A stretch of 64,000 nt of DNA from Ectobacillus polymachus (GCF_048159605.1 NZ_JBLREB010000001.1:1488001-1552000), one strand, 5' to 3'; numbered from the stretch's first letter, positions 1 through 8,648 are shown. Program-made: numbers and translations. Notes: generated by a model not told the origin, from the sequence alone.

Positions 1-42
1 AGATTTTCTTTTTTTAGGCTTCTACAAAAAGGAGATGATTCC

Positions 43-300
43 ATGTTTTATTTAATCAGTGCGATAATTATTGGCATGATTTGTGGCATAGTCCCTGCGA
101 CAATAGGAGCAATAAGAGAAAAATTAGAACTAGGAATGTTCGGTTTCATAACTTCTGTTGTAAGCGCTGTTATTTTCGGCTATTATTTAGCCATCCCCGT
201 TTCGTTGCTGTTCACATTTTTCATTATGAAAAATAAGGTAAGAGCTGAAATTAAAGTAATTGCAGATGTGGATACCATTCAAAGCTCCTACGAAAGATAA
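43..300 (+). CDS. Small two-helix membrane protein, function unknown
   Basis: This 85-residue protein has two hydrophobic stretches, roughly residues 1-25 and 35-62. A basic, charged loop (IREKLE) separates them and the tail is hydrophilic. An AAAGGAGATG ribosome site lies just before the ATG, which supports the start. I do not recognise the family. Placement as a small integral membrane protein is inferred from hydropathy only. It faces the hydroxyacid dehydrogenase gene and shares a bidirectional terminator with it. A longer overlapping reading frame in another phase has no ribosome site and was ignored. Confidence 0.6.
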   Translation: MFYLISAIIIGMICGIVPATIGAIREKLELGMFGFITSVVSAVIFGYYLAIPVSLLFTFFIMKNKVRAEIKVIADVDTIQSSYER

Positions 301-460
301 GATGGCAAAGCCTAATTATTCTAGCTACGAATGTAAAGATAAGCTGGACACTATTTCATTCCTTCCTAAAACCACCAAACAAAAAAATCGAATCCCTCTT
401 TCTTCATTTCAATTATTCCTTTCTTATTGTTTTCCAACTAGCTTTAACGTATCAAATGAA

Positions 461-490
461 AAAAGTCCTTTCTAAGCAAAGGACTTTTTT
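461..490. terminator. Bidirectional terminator
   Basis: An 11-base inverted repeat (AAAAGTCCTTT with its complement) has a short loop and T-runs on both strands. It lies between convergent genes and can serve both. Confidence 0.8.
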
Positions 491-505
491 CATTGTGCAC
501 TTCTG

Positions 506-1387
506 TTATGCTTTTATGTATCGTTTAATTAGCGCCTGGGTCCCGCTATTTTCTTCCCCTTGTTTTGCTAATTCCTCGTACATTTCCTTTGCTAAAGATA
601 AACCAGGTGTTTCTAATTCCATCGCTTCTGCTTCTTCTAGTGCAATTTTCATATCTTTAATAAAATGCTTAATAAAGAAGCCCGGGTCATAGTTGGATGC
701 AATCATACGAGGAGCTAAATTGCTTAGAGACCAGCTGCCAGCTGCACCTGTTGCAATGCTTTCAAGCACTTTCTTTGGATCAAGTCCTGATTTTTTTGCA
801 TAAGCTATTGCTTCACATACCCCAATCATATTAGAGGCAATTGCTATTTGATTGCACATTTTTGTATGCTGACCACTGCCTGCTGGTCCCTGTAAAATAA
901 TATTCGTACCTAACAATTGCAAGATGGGAAGACAGTCTTGAAACACATTTTCATCGCCGCCAACCATAATTGCAAGCTTGGCTTCTTTAGCCCCTATATC
1001 TCCCCCAGATACGGGTGCATCTAAACTATACATATCTTTCTTTTTCGCTTCTTCATAAATACGCTTTGCTAGAGTAGGAGTCGAAGTAGTAAAGTCAATA
1101 AAAGTAGTGCCTTTCTTAGCATTCTCTAAAAGTCCTTGTTCCCCGAAATATATTTCCTCTACATCATAAGGATAGCCGACCATTGTCATTACAATTTGTG
1201 CCTTTTCGGCAATTTTTCGTGGTCTTTCTTCCCAAATAGCTCCCTCTTCTAGTAAATCCATAGCTTTTGCTTTCGTACGATTATATATGTGTACGGAATA
1301 GCCGCCTTTTTGTAAATGACGTACCATACTTTTTCCCATTACTCCTGTTCCGATAAATCCAATGACACCCCTTGAAGCTTCATTCAT
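506..1387 (-). CDS. NAD(P)-dependent beta-hydroxyacid dehydrogenase (YkwC/3-hydroxyisobutyrate dehydrogenase family)
   Basis: This family oxidises short 3-hydroxyacids, such as 3-hydroxyisobutyrate or tartronate semialdehyde-type substrates, with NAD(P). The N-terminus carries the Rossmann dinucleotide motif GFIGTGVMGKSM. It is followed by the substrate-binding signature DAPVSGGDIGAKEA near residue 125 and the GSGQHTKMCNQ segment with the catalytic lysine near residue 175. The all-helical C-terminal domain is complete, and 293 residues is the usual family length. An AGGGAGGAATG ribosome site precedes the ATG. Resemblance to Bacillus YkwC is from memory. The true substrate cannot be read from the sequence. 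It seems to be a single-gene unit. Confidence 0.85.
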   Translation of the reverse strand: MNEASRGVIGFIGTGVMGKSMVRHLQKGGYSVHIYNRTKAKAMDLLEEGAIWEERPRKIAEKAQIVMTMVGYPYDVEEIYFGEQGLLENAKKGTTFIDFTTSTPTLAKRIYEEAKKKDMYSLDAPVSGGDIGAKEAKLAIMVGGDENVFQDCLPILQLLGTNIILQGPAGSGQHTKMCNQIAIASNMIGVCEAIAYAKKSGLDPKKVLESIATGAAGSWSLSNLAPRMIASNYDPGFFIKHFIKDMKIALEEAEAMELETPGLSLAKEMYEELAKQGEENSGTQALIKRYIKA

Positions 1388-1490
1388 TATTTCATTCCTC
1401 CCTTTTTATATATTCCTTAATCTTTTCATACATTTATAATAGTATAGCAAACTTTTCCCATGCTCTGTTTCCATTACCAGATGCTTTCTA

Positions 1491-1517
1491 AAAAAAATCG
1501 CAACCATGTCGGTTGCG
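1491..1517 (-). terminator. Terminator of the GGDEF-protein gene
   Basis: The stem CGCAACC/GGTTGCG has a 5-base loop and is followed on the minus strand by a run of T. It lies just after the stop codon at 1528. Confidence 0.8.
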
Positions 1518-1527
1518 GATCTATGAC

Positions 1528-2919
1528 TTACTCTTTTCTATATACGATTATTTGGTTGCTTCCCTTCTCTTGTGCTTCCATCAAGGCTTCGGTAGTTCTT
1601 TGTAACAGTTGATCCCTTGCCATCCCGTCTTCGTACATTGCTGCACCACAACTAGCTGTAATTTTTATCTGATTTGTAAACTTTTTCGTCTCGATAAAAA
1701 ATCGAAGTTTCTCTGCACGAATAAACGCCTCTTTCCAAGAAAGATCTGCAAACATAATAATAAATGTACCTGTATCCCATCTTGCTACCATATGTTTGTT
1801 TTCAACATGTAAAGCAATTAAATCTCCAAGTTGTGCTATTACTAAATCGCCAATATCTTGCCCATATTTCTTATATATTTCAGGTAAGTGATCGACATCT
1901 AATAATACAATAGAACAGATTGAATTCGTTTCCGCCATATATGCCCAATAGTTTACTAGCAAAGCTTCAAATTTATAACGAGTGTAGTGATTCGTTAAAG
2001 CATCGATTCCAATGATTTGTTCGTTTTCATTTTCATATTCATCAAAACGTGTCATATCTGTACATATGACTACATAATGAGAAGCTTCATCTTGTAACAA
2101 GCTAGCCCGAACTAGAAATACCTTTTCAAGTCCTTGCTTATTTTTCATTTTTATTTTCCGAGGACATTGTGTACTATCTTTAATCCATTGATTTCTTTTT
2201 TTGGGATAATAATAACCTGGTTCCTGGACAAACAGATTGAAAAGTATATCATGCAATTCATGGTACTCATACTCATAATCCCAATCTATAAATTGTAAAA
2301 AATTTGTATTACAGTCGATCAATTCGTCATTTTTTAGTGAAAAAATTAAGTCTCCTTGAAACTCAACAATAGGACGCATCATATCCTTTAACTTATTCAC
2401 TTCTGCTTGTAAAGAAAGCTCAAATATACTTTCTTGAATAAGCTGTATGATGTGTTCCGTTGTAACAGGAGGCATAGCGAAAAAGCGGACGCCTAAGGAG
2501 ATTAATTTCGTTAGTGCAGCTCCATCCTCTTCCTCACAAATAACAATGAATCGCTTAGATTCCCATTTTATCTTACTTATAAATAGGAAAGCTTCATCCA
2601 TAGGTAAATGCACGATAATGATTTGAGGACGCGCTTTCTGGACGATATTCCATCCTTCTTCTAGATCATGAGTATAAAACACGCATTTACTTTTCATACC
2701 TGCCTGCTGTTTATCCATTTTACTGATATACAGTATATTTAGTTGTAATTCATGCAATACCTGTTGAAAAATAGTGTTGTCTGATAAAAAATGTAATATA
2801 TTTCTCACACGCCTGTCCCTCACTTTATGCTCGTTCGGAACTTCTTTCATATGAATAGGATTCCATCGCCCTTGTATCGGTTCCTCTTTGCATGCCCTAT
2901 TCGTAATACAAGTCTTCAT
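1528..2919 (-). CDS. Degenerate receiver-PAS-GGDEF signalling protein
   Basis: The order of domains is a receiver-like region (about residues 75-170), a PAS-like sensor (about 180-290) and a GGDEF-like domain (about 300-463). In the receiver-like part the phospho-acceptor position reads IIIVHLPMDE, with His where Asp is expected. In the last domain the GG(D/E)EF loop is replaced by RWDTGTF, while DVDHLPEIYKKYG and the C-terminal ITASCGAAMY segment keep the fold. It is therefore probably not an active diguanylate cyclase and more likely a binding or regulatory protein, which is inference. The start is uncertain: the ATG used has only a distant AGGAT, whereas a GTG at 2808 has GAGGGACAGGC directly before it. 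Single gene with its own terminator. Confidence 0.75.
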   Translation of the reverse strand: MKTCITNRACKEEPIQGRWNPIHMKEVPNEHKVRDRRVRNILHFLSDNTIFQQVLHELQLNILYISKMDKQQAGMKSKCVFYTHDLEEGWNIVQKARPQIIIVHLPMDEAFLFISKIKWESKRFIVICEEEDGAALTKLISLGVRFFAMPPVTTEHIIQLIQESIFELSLQAEVNKLKDMMRPIVEFQGDLIFSLKNDELIDCNTNFLQFIDWDYEYEYHELHDILFNLFVQEPGYYYPKKRNQWIKDSTQCPRKIKMKNKQGLEKVFLVRASLLQDEASHYVVICTDMTRFDEYENENEQIIGIDALTNHYTRYKFEALLVNYWAYMAETNSICSIVLLDVDHLPEIYKKYGQDIGDLVIAQLGDLIALHVENKHMVARWDTGTFIIMFADLSWKEAFIRAEKLRFFIETKKFTNQIKITASCGAAMYEDGMARDQLLQRTTEALMEAQEKGSNQIIVYRKE

Positions 2920-3086
2920 TTATCTATCTATCCTATGACCTCTCATGATCAAACGTTTGTGTCAATATCCTACCTTTTATAAAAAAGGCATTTTTAAAGA
3001 ATTAAAACCGTTCCATGATTTATAATGTATTTTTGTTACACCTATGCTACAATATTTACAAACTATAGATATATGGAGGAGTAGAT

Positions 3087-3305
3087 TTGAAAGTACATGG
3101 AAGCTTTGTAGCGGTACTCTGCTATCTCGTAACCGTTTTGCTTCTTTACTTAACAGGGGACGTTTTCAATATTTCTATACTACAATTAGCAAAAGAGTCT
3201 ATAAACCCAAATGGAATCATAGACCGAATTCTCCATTCGCTTTTTCCGTTTCTCTTGGCAATTCCGGTTTATTTCATCGTATATTATAAAACGAAGCAAA
3301 GATAA
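3087..3305 (+). CDS. Small membrane protein, TTG start
   Basis: This 72-residue protein is very hydrophobic, with helices at about residues 5-25 and 48-66, a polar linker and a basic tail (YYKTKQR). The start is a TTG at 3087, chosen because GGAGGA ends 6 bases upstream. An overlapping frame in the same stretch lacks such a site. A strong terminator follows immediately. I do not recognise the family. It lies upstream of another orphan gene, and nothing in the context indicates a role. Confidence 0.6.
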   Translation: MKVHGSFVAVLCYLVTVLLLYLTGDVFNISILQLAKESINPNGIIDRILHSLFPFLLAIPVYFIVYYKTKQR

Positions 3306-3336
3306 AGAGACATCTGTAAAGAGATGTCTCTTTATC
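3301..3336. terminator. Strong bidirectional hairpin terminator
   Basis: A 14-base perfect stem (GATAAAGAGACATC and its complement) has an 8-base loop. It begins within the stop codon region of the preceding small gene. Confidence 0.8.
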
Positions 3337-3408
3337 TTGTACTATTATTCCGAGGCGTAGTCAGACAGTTCCGTGATGAATATATTGAATAACGGGAGGG
3401 GATTGACA

Positions 3409-3663
3409 ATGTTTTGGGTTAACAGATACATTGATAAGTATGATATGTATGATGAAATAGAACATAAGCAAGACGATTTGCTACATGAATTATCTCCCGG
3501 AACCGTTATTACACAATTGTTGATACGAGATTTATATAAGCCTTTTAATATGATTACTTATGAAGGAATGTCTGGTCACATTGCATTATTTTCTGGCGGT
3601 TCTATTCCACGCTCCGGATTATTACGCCTAAATGTTAAAGATATCGTTGCCATCATCATATAA
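3409..3663 (+). CDS. Conserved-looking hypothetical protein, 84 residues
   Basis: The reading frame extends upstream to 3373, but the only good ribosome site, GGGAGGGG, lies 7 bases before the ATG at 3409. I therefore start it there (MFWVNRYIDK). The protein is soluble, acidic in the first third and ends in a hydrophobic VKDIVAIII strand. I do not recognise it. It converges on the ArsR-type gene with only 15 bases between stops. Confidence 0.55.
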   Translation: MFWVNRYIDKYDMYDEIEHKQDDLLHELSPGTVITQLLIRDLYKPFNMITYEGMSGHIALFSGGSIPRSGLLRLNVKDIVAIII

Positions 3664-3678
3664 ATTGGATAGGCAAAA

Positions 3679-3981
3679 TTAAATACATGTTTCTTCAACC
3701 GTGGTAATTAATTGCTTTAATATCATAACTGATTCTTCTATTTCCAGAGAGTAGTAACGCTGAGTTCCTCTCTGTTTAATGGAAACGAGATGATTGTCGC
3801 GTAATATTTTTAAATGGTGTGAGATAGCTGGTCGTGATAATGTTGCATGTTCGGTAATTTCATTTACTGTGAGAGCGTTCCGTTCTGCAAGTAGCAAAAT
3901 AATATCTTGACGTGCAGGATCGCTTAACGCTTGAAAAAGAGGAATACACGCTCGAAATGTTTCAATTGCATTTTGCGCCAC
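3679..3981 (-). CDS. ArsR/SmtB-family transcriptional regulator
   Basis: This 100-residue winged-helix protein contains the ArsR pattern DPARQDIILLLAERNALTVNEI followed by the recognition helix LSRPAISHHLKILRDNHLV and a beta wing (QRGTQRYYSL). The typical ELCVC metal-binding motif is not present; the corresponding region reads LLAERNA. It may therefore sense something other than As/Cd or bind metal elsewhere. The family represses its target until a ligand binds. An interrupted repeat with ATTCG at 3998-4002 and CGAAT at 4017-4021, just upstream of the start, could be its own operator. No obvious target gene is adjacent. Confidence 0.85.
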   Translation of the reverse strand: MAQNAIETFRACIPLFQALSDPARQDIILLLAERNALTVNEITEHATLSRPAISHHLKILRDNHLVSIKQRGTQRYYSLEIEESVMILKQLITTVEETCI

Positions 3982-4114
3982 ATAAATTCATCCTTTCATT
4001 CGCTTAAACTTATGAACGAATCATATTAGAAAGGGCACAAAATGTCAAGCTGATTTCAAATATGTAGTAGGAATGTTGAAAAGCCATTTGAAAGAAAACG
4101 AGGATACTAGAACA

Positions 4115-4143
4115 AAAAAGCTAGCTATAATAGCTAGCTTTTT
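4115..4143 (-). terminator. ptsI terminator
   Basis: The stem AAAAAGCTAGCTA/TAGCTAGCTTTTT, with a very short loop and a T-run on the minus strand, lies just after the ptsI stop codon and closes the ptsGHI transcript. Confidence 0.85.
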
Positions 4144-4145
4144 AT

Positions 4146-5858
4146 TTATGAAATGGATTTCACAAGTTCTACAACTTCACTAGCTGTAGACATAGTCAGT
4201 GCTTTTGTTGCAAGTTCTTCCATTGCTGTCTTTGAAAGGTTACGAATTTGTGTCCGTGCAGGTAAAACAGATGTTGCACTCATACTGAATTCGTCTAATC
4301 CAAGTCCGATTAATAGAGGAATCGCAATAGAATCTCCTGCCATTTCTCCACACATACCAGCCCATTTTCCTTCTTTATGCGCTGCATCAATAACCATTTT
4401 TACAAGGCGCAAAATAGATGGATTATATGGTTGATACAAGTAAGATACACGTTCATTCATACGGTCTGCTGCCATTGTATACTGGATTAAATCATTCGTT
4501 CCAATGGAGAAGAAATCAACTTCTTTGGCAAATTGATCAGCTAAAACTGCAGATGCTGGGATTTCCACCATCATACCAACTTCAATTGCTTCAGATACAG
4601 CAATACCGCTAGCAACAAGCTTTGCTTTTTCTTCTAATAGAACGCTTTTCGCAGAACGAAATTCATCTAATGTTGCAATCATTGGGAACATAATTTTCAA
4701 GTTTCCATATACGCTAGCACGAAGTAATGCGCGAAGTTGTGTACGGAAAATATCTTGTTGCTCTAAGCAAAGTCGAATAGCACGATACCCTAAAAATGGG
4801 TTCATTTCTTTCGGCATTTCTAAATATGAAAGTTCCTTATCCCCACCGATATCAAGGGTACGAACAACAACAGGCTTTCCTTTCATATTTTCTAATACTG
4901 TTTTATAAGCATCAAATTGTTCCTCTTCAGTTGGAAAAGAATCGCGTCCCATATATAAAAACTCTGTACGATATAAGCCTACGCCTTCTCCACCATTATT
5001 TAATACGCCTGCTACATCTTTTGGCGTTCCAATATTGGCAACAAGTTCAACTTGATGATTATCACTTGTAAATGTAGGCTCGTCCTTTAATTGTGCCCAA
5101 ATTGCTTTTTGTTCTTCGAATTTCTGTTTCTTTTCTTGGTAAGAACGAAGAACTTCTTCAGAAGGATTGACGATAACCTCTCCATCTAAACCATCTACGA
5201 TAACTATGTCGCCATTCTGAATACTTTCCATTACAACTTTTGAACCAACAACTGCAGGAATTTCTAGGGAACGGGCCATAATCGCAGAGTGAGATGTACG
5301 TCCACCGATATTAGTAGTGAATCCTAATGCATACTTACGGTTAAGTTGAGCAGTGTCTGATGGTGTTAAATCATCTGCAATAACAATAACTTCTTCAGAA
5401 ATTGTACTTGGGTTTGAAAATTGAACACCTAGTATATGAGCAAGTACACGCTTTGTTACATCACGAATATCAGCAGCACGTTCTTTCATATACTCATTGT
5501 CCATTCCTTCAAATAGACTTACAAACATGGTAGCAACTTCGTTCATTGCGTACTCTGCATTAACAGATTCATTTGTAATTTTATCCTTTACTGGATTTAC
5601 AAGTTCAGGATCATTAAGTACAAGTAAATGTGCTTCAAAAATAGCAGCTTTATCAGCTCCTAATTCTTTAAATGCAACATCTTTAATCAAAGAAAGTTCT
5701 TCCTTCGATTGTGCAAGCGCAGCATCTAAGCGAGCAATTTCACTGTCAACGTCAGTAATCATTCGTTTTTCAATAGTAAGATCAGGATTTTCTAAGCGAA
5801 ATGCCTTTGCAATAGCAATCCCGCTTGATGCGGCAATCCCTTTAATTGTTAAGGTCAT
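4146..5858 (-). CDS. ptsI: Phosphoenolpyruvate-protein phosphotransferase, Enzyme I
   Basis: Enzyme I takes phosphate from phosphoenolpyruvate onto a histidine and passes it to HPr, the first step of all PTS sugar uptake in the cytoplasm. The phospho-histidine signature GGRTSHSAIMAR places the active His at residue 190. The C-terminal PEP-binding barrel carries VRTLDIGGDK, GYRAIRLCL and the SIGTNDLIQYTMAADR/CGEMAGD motifs. At 570 residues it has normal length. Its ATG overlaps the ptsH stop by one base (TAATG), so translation is probably coupled. It is co-transcribed with ptsH, either from the ptsG promoter or from an internal promoter before ptsH. Confidence 0.97.
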   Translation of the reverse strand: MTLTIKGIAASSGIAIAKAFRLENPDLTIEKRMITDVDSEIARLDAALAQSKEELSLIKDVAFKELGADKAAIFEAHLLVLNDPELVNPVKDKITNESVNAEYAMNEVATMFVSLFEGMDNEYMKERAADIRDVTKRVLAHILGVQFSNPSTISEEVIVIADDLTPSDTAQLNRKYALGFTTNIGGRTSHSAIMARSLEIPAVVGSKVVMESIQNGDIVIVDGLDGEVIVNPSEEVLRSYQEKKQKFEEQKAIWAQLKDEPTFTSDNHQVELVANIGTPKDVAGVLNNGGEGVGLYRTEFLYMGRDSFPTEEEQFDAYKTVLENMKGKPVVVRTLDIGGDKELSYLEMPKEMNPFLGYRAIRLCLEQQDIFRTQLRALLRASVYGNLKIMFPMIATLDEFRSAKSVLLEEKAKLVASGIAVSEAIEVGMMVEIPASAVLADQFAKEVDFFSIGTNDLIQYTMAADRMNERVSYLYQPYNPSILRLVKMVIDAAHKEGKWAGMCGEMAGDSIAIPLLIGLGLDEFSMSATSVLPARTQIRNLSKTAMEELATKALTMSTASEVVELVKSIS

Positions 5859-6121
5859 TATTCGCCTAATCCTTCTTTTTTCAATGTTTCTTCAATTGCT
5901 GCTAGCGCTTGACCCGCATCGTCACCATTGGCAGTAATTTTAATTTCTGCACCTTCTTGAATACCTAAAGACATAACACCCATAATAGATTTTAAATTTA
6001 CCGTTTTGCCAGCATAAGCTAAGTTGATTTCAGAATTAAATTTACTAGCTGTATTTACTAAAAGAGTTGCTGGACGAGCATGAATTCCAGAGTCACTTGT
6101 TACTTTAAATATTTTTTCCAT
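5858..6121 (-). CDS. ptsH: Phosphocarrier protein HPr
   Basis: HPr carries phosphate between Enzyme I and the sugar-specific EIIA domains, and when phosphorylated on serine it is the co-repressor partner of CcpA in Firmicutes. The catalytic His is in SGIHARPAT (residue 14) and the regulatory Ser, target of HPr kinase, is in LKSIMGVMSL (residue 45). Length is 87 residues, as usual. AAAGGAGACTATAATA precedes the ATG. It lies between ptsG and ptsI and has a credible promoter of its own in the ptsG-ptsH gap. Confidence 0.97.
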   Translation of the reverse strand: MEKIFKVTSDSGIHARPATLLVNTASKFNSEINLAYAGKTVNLKSIMGVMSLGIQEGAEIKITANGDDAGQALAAIEETLKKEGLGE

Positions 6122-6182
6122 TATTATAGTCTCCTTTATAAATCATTTGTTTAGTGTAAATGCTTTAAAGCTACACCTAGAC

Positions 6183-6211
6183 ATTGTATATAAAAGGTGA
6201 CGTAGGGTCAA
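6183..6211 (-). promoter_or_regulatory. Predicted sigma-A promoter for ptsHI
   Basis: The -35 TTGACC (6211-6206) and -10 TACAAT (6188-6183) are separated by 17 bases. They sit within an AGGTGA...TCACCT inverted repeat that could also act as a weak ptsG terminator. An internal promoter giving extra ptsHI transcript is known in Bacillus; its presence here is inferred from sequence. Confidence 0.6.
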
Positions 6212-6249
6212 CTGCATCACCTATTATTAATTTTGAACATTTTAAGGCA

Positions 6250-8307
6250 TTACTTAAGTGTTACTGCACCTTTTTCACCTTTTGTAACATTTCCTTGCTT
6301 ATTAAGAACAATATGTTGTCCTTCTTGTAAGTTTGTGAACACAACTGGTGAAATGATGGAAGGCGCATTATCTTTCACATAATCAATATCTACTTTTAAT
6401 AGTGGTTGACCTTGTGTTACTTTATCACCTTGAGCAACAAGGAGTTCAAGTCCTTCACCACTTAATTTAACTGTATCAATACCGATATGGATTAGAATTT
6501 CTTTTCCACCTTCAGAAAAAATACAAAGTGCATGCTTTGTAGGGAATACATTTACAATTTCACCGTTGACAGGAGAAACAACTGTACCTTCAGTTAGCTC
6601 GATTGCAAAGCCATCTCCCATCATTTTTCCTGAGAACACTTGATCTGGTACTTCTGTAATTGGAAGTAGCTTCCCTTCCATAGGAACAATAATTTCTTCT
6701 GCAGCATTTGTTATAGTCGCCTTCTTAGCTGGGGCCTCTACTTTCGCAGCTTGAGGCACTCGGCCCATCATAATATCTTTAATTTGTGTTTTCAAAATAT
6801 CTGACTTAGGTCCAAAAATTGCTTGAATGTTATTACCTACTTCAAGTACCCCAGCAGCACCTAATTTTTTCAAACGATCTTTATCAACTTGACTTTGTTC
6901 GTTAACTTGTACACGTAAGCGAGTAATACAAGCATCTAAAGAAGCGATGTTTTGTGTACCACCAAGTGCAGCAAGAATTTCACGAGGAAGTTCACCTGCT
7001 TCGGAAACTGCTCCAGAATCAAATTGTTCTTCAGGATCTTCACGACCTGGTGTTTTAAGATTCCATTTACGAATACAGAAGCGGAATCCAAAGTAGTAAA
7101 TTACCGCGAATGCTAAACCTACGATAATTACCCACCACCATGCAGTACGGCCAGGTAAAACACCGAATAGCAAGAAGTCAATCAAACCACCAGAGAACGT
7201 CATGCCAATTTTTACGTTTAGAAGCTGCATTGTCATGAAAGAAAGACCTGCAAAGATAGCATGTAGTCCGAACAATGCTGGTGCTACGAATAAGAATGAA
7301 AATTCGATAGGTTCTGTAATACCTGTTAAGAATGATGTTAATGCAGCAGAACCAAGGATACCTGCAGCATATACTTTATTTTCAGGACGTGCTTCGTGAT
7401 ACATAGCAAGTGCTGCTGCTGGAAGACCAAACATCATGAATGGGAATTTACCTGTCATAAATGTACCAGCTGTTAATGGTGCACCATCTTTAATTTGAGC
7501 AAAGAAGATTTGTTGGTCACCATGAACAACGTGACCTAAGCTATCTGTATAGGATCCAAATTCAAACCAGAATGGAGCATACCAAATGTGGTGTAATCCA
7601 AATGGAATTAACGAACGTTCAACTACACCAAATACGAATGCGGCAAGTGTTGGATTTGCATCGATCATGTTATGTGAGAAAGCATTTAATGCGTTTTGGA
7701 TTGGCGGCCAAATCATACACATTGCCAAGCCAAGAATGACCGAAAATGCTGCAGTTGCAATTGGAACGAAGCGCTTACCAGCAAAGAATCCTAAATATGC
7801 TGGCAATTCCATATTAAAGTATTTATTATAACAATATGCCGCCAGTAAACCGACTATAATACCGCCGAAAACTCCTGTTTGTAACGTAGGAATACCCAAA
7901 ACATAGGAATATGCTGGATCAGAAAATCCAATGTTTAACGGACCTTTGTCGCTTAGCACGGAAACTTTCGCTGCAACATTTAATGCAACACTCATCGTTT
8001 CATTCATGATAAGGAAACCTACTAATGCAGCGAGTGCTGCAACTCCTTCTCCTCCTGCTAAACCAACTGCTACCCCAACTGCAAATAATACGGAAAGATT
8101 AGTGAAAACAATATTTCCTGATTGTTCCATAACTTTGGCTACCATTGTAAACCAATCAGCCTTTAAAGCAGGAATATACTGAGTCAATGCCGGGTTTTGA
8201 AAGGCATTACCAAAAGCAAGTAAAAGCCCTGCAGCAGGTAAGATTGCAACTGGAAGCATTAATGCTTTACCAACTTTTTGAAGAACACCAAATATTTTTT
8301 TGAAAAT
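6250..8307 (-). CDS. ptsG: Glucose-specific PTS permease EIICBA
   Basis: The protein imports glucose while phosphorylating it. The membrane EIIC domain is at about residues 1-420, EIIB follows with the phospho-Cys in LDACITRLRV (residue 460), and the C-terminal EIIA has its active His in ILIHIGID (residue 607). It also controls GlcT by phosphorylation. The start is unusual. Homologous alignment (FKKIFGVLQKVGKALMLPVA) and AAGGAGG at 8324-8318 point to an ATT codon at 8307-8305, with no ATG, GTG or TTG nearby. The longer frame from 8394 begins inside the terminator hairpin of the leader, so it cannot be the normal start. That gives 685 residues. Confidence 0.93.
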   Translation of the reverse strand: MFKKIFGVLQKVGKALMLPVAILPAAGLLLAFGNAFQNPALTQYIPALKADWFTMVAKVMEQSGNIVFTNLSVLFAVGVAVGLAGGEGVAALAALVGFLIMNETMSVALNVAAKVSVLSDKGPLNIGFSDPAYSYVLGIPTLQTGVFGGIIVGLLAAYCYNKYFNMELPAYLGFFAGKRFVPIATAAFSVILGLAMCMIWPPIQNALNAFSHNMIDANPTLAAFVFGVVERSLIPFGLHHIWYAPFWFEFGSYTDSLGHVVHGDQQIFFAQIKDGAPLTAGTFMTGKFPFMMFGLPAAALAMYHEARPENKVYAAGILGSAALTSFLTGITEPIEFSFLFVAPALFGLHAIFAGLSFMTMQLLNVKIGMTFSGGLIDFLLFGVLPGRTAWWWVIIVGLAFAVIYYFGFRFCIRKWNLKTPGREDPEEQFDSGAVSEAGELPREILAALGGTQNIASLDACITRLRVQVNEQSQVDKDRLKKLGAAGVLEVGNNIQAIFGPKSDILKTQIKDIMMGRVPQAAKVEAPAKKATITNAAEEIIVPMEGKLLPITEVPDQVFSGKMMGDGFAIELTEGTVVSPVNGEIVNVFPTKHALCIFSEGGKEILIHIGIDTVKLSGEGLELLVAQGDKVTQGQPLLKVDIDYVKDNAPSIISPVVFTNLQEGQHIVLNKQGNVTKGEKGAVTLK

Positions 8308-8352
8308 TTGGAATCTTCCTCCTTTTTGCCGTTTTGTTTCTTTCGACAAATG

Positions 8353-8450
8353 CAAAAAGGCATGAGTGGGAGAGCGCAAGAAAATAGCTATCAAATGGTA
8401 GTATAACCCTTTTGTTCGCTATCATTCTGAACTCTCCAACACTCATGCCT
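8353..8450 (-). terminator. Leader terminator of ptsG, controlled by GlcT
   Basis: On the minus strand AGGCATGAGTG plus GGAGAG (8450-8432) pairs with CTCTCC plus CACTCATGCCT (8374-8358) and is followed by a T-run. It stops transcription before ptsG unless GlcT binds the overlapping RAT sequence. About 57 bases separate the arms, a long apical part. Confidence 0.85.
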
Positions 8451-8470
8451 GATCGAATCAGTAACACGTG
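8440..8470 (-). promoter_or_regulatory. RAT antiterminator, GlcT binding site
   Basis: The sequence CACGTGTTACTGATTCGATC, running on into AGGCATGAGTG, closely resembles the B. subtilis ptsG RAT element as I remember it. Its 3' part overlaps the first arm of the terminator, so binding of GlcT and formation of the terminator exclude each other. Confidence 0.85.
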
Positions 8471-8577
8471 TCGAATCGTGAGTAAACAAGTGCAATATTC
8501 AACTTGTACGACTAGGCAAACGGTTTCGCTTGTCGTTATACAAAGTTTGTCGAAAGTGAAAAACTTTCCATGCCTTT

Positions 8578-8606
8578 ATTATACATAAGAGATGAAAGCG
8601 ATTCAA
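8578..8606 (-). promoter_or_regulatory. Predicted ptsG promoter
   Basis: TTGAAT (8606-8601) and TATAAT (8583-8578) with 17-base spacing. Transcription would start near 8571, giving a leader of about 265 bases that contains the RAT element and terminator. Confidence 0.75.
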
Positions 8607-8613
8607 CCATTTT

Positions 8614-8627
8614 TTTTAGCGTTTTCA
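8614..8627 (-). promoter_or_regulatory. Candidate cre (CcpA) site
   Basis: TGAAAACGCTAAAA matches 13 of 14 positions of the consensus TGWAARCGYTWNCW and lies just upstream of the ptsG -35. A role for CcpA here is inference. Confidence 0.4.
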
Positions 8628-8648
8628 TTTTCGACATTTTTCGACAAT

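Noticed and set aside
8267..8467. 66-residue frame starting in the ptsG leader
   Set aside because: It lies over the RAT and terminator hairpins, has no ribosome site, and runs out of frame into ptsG.
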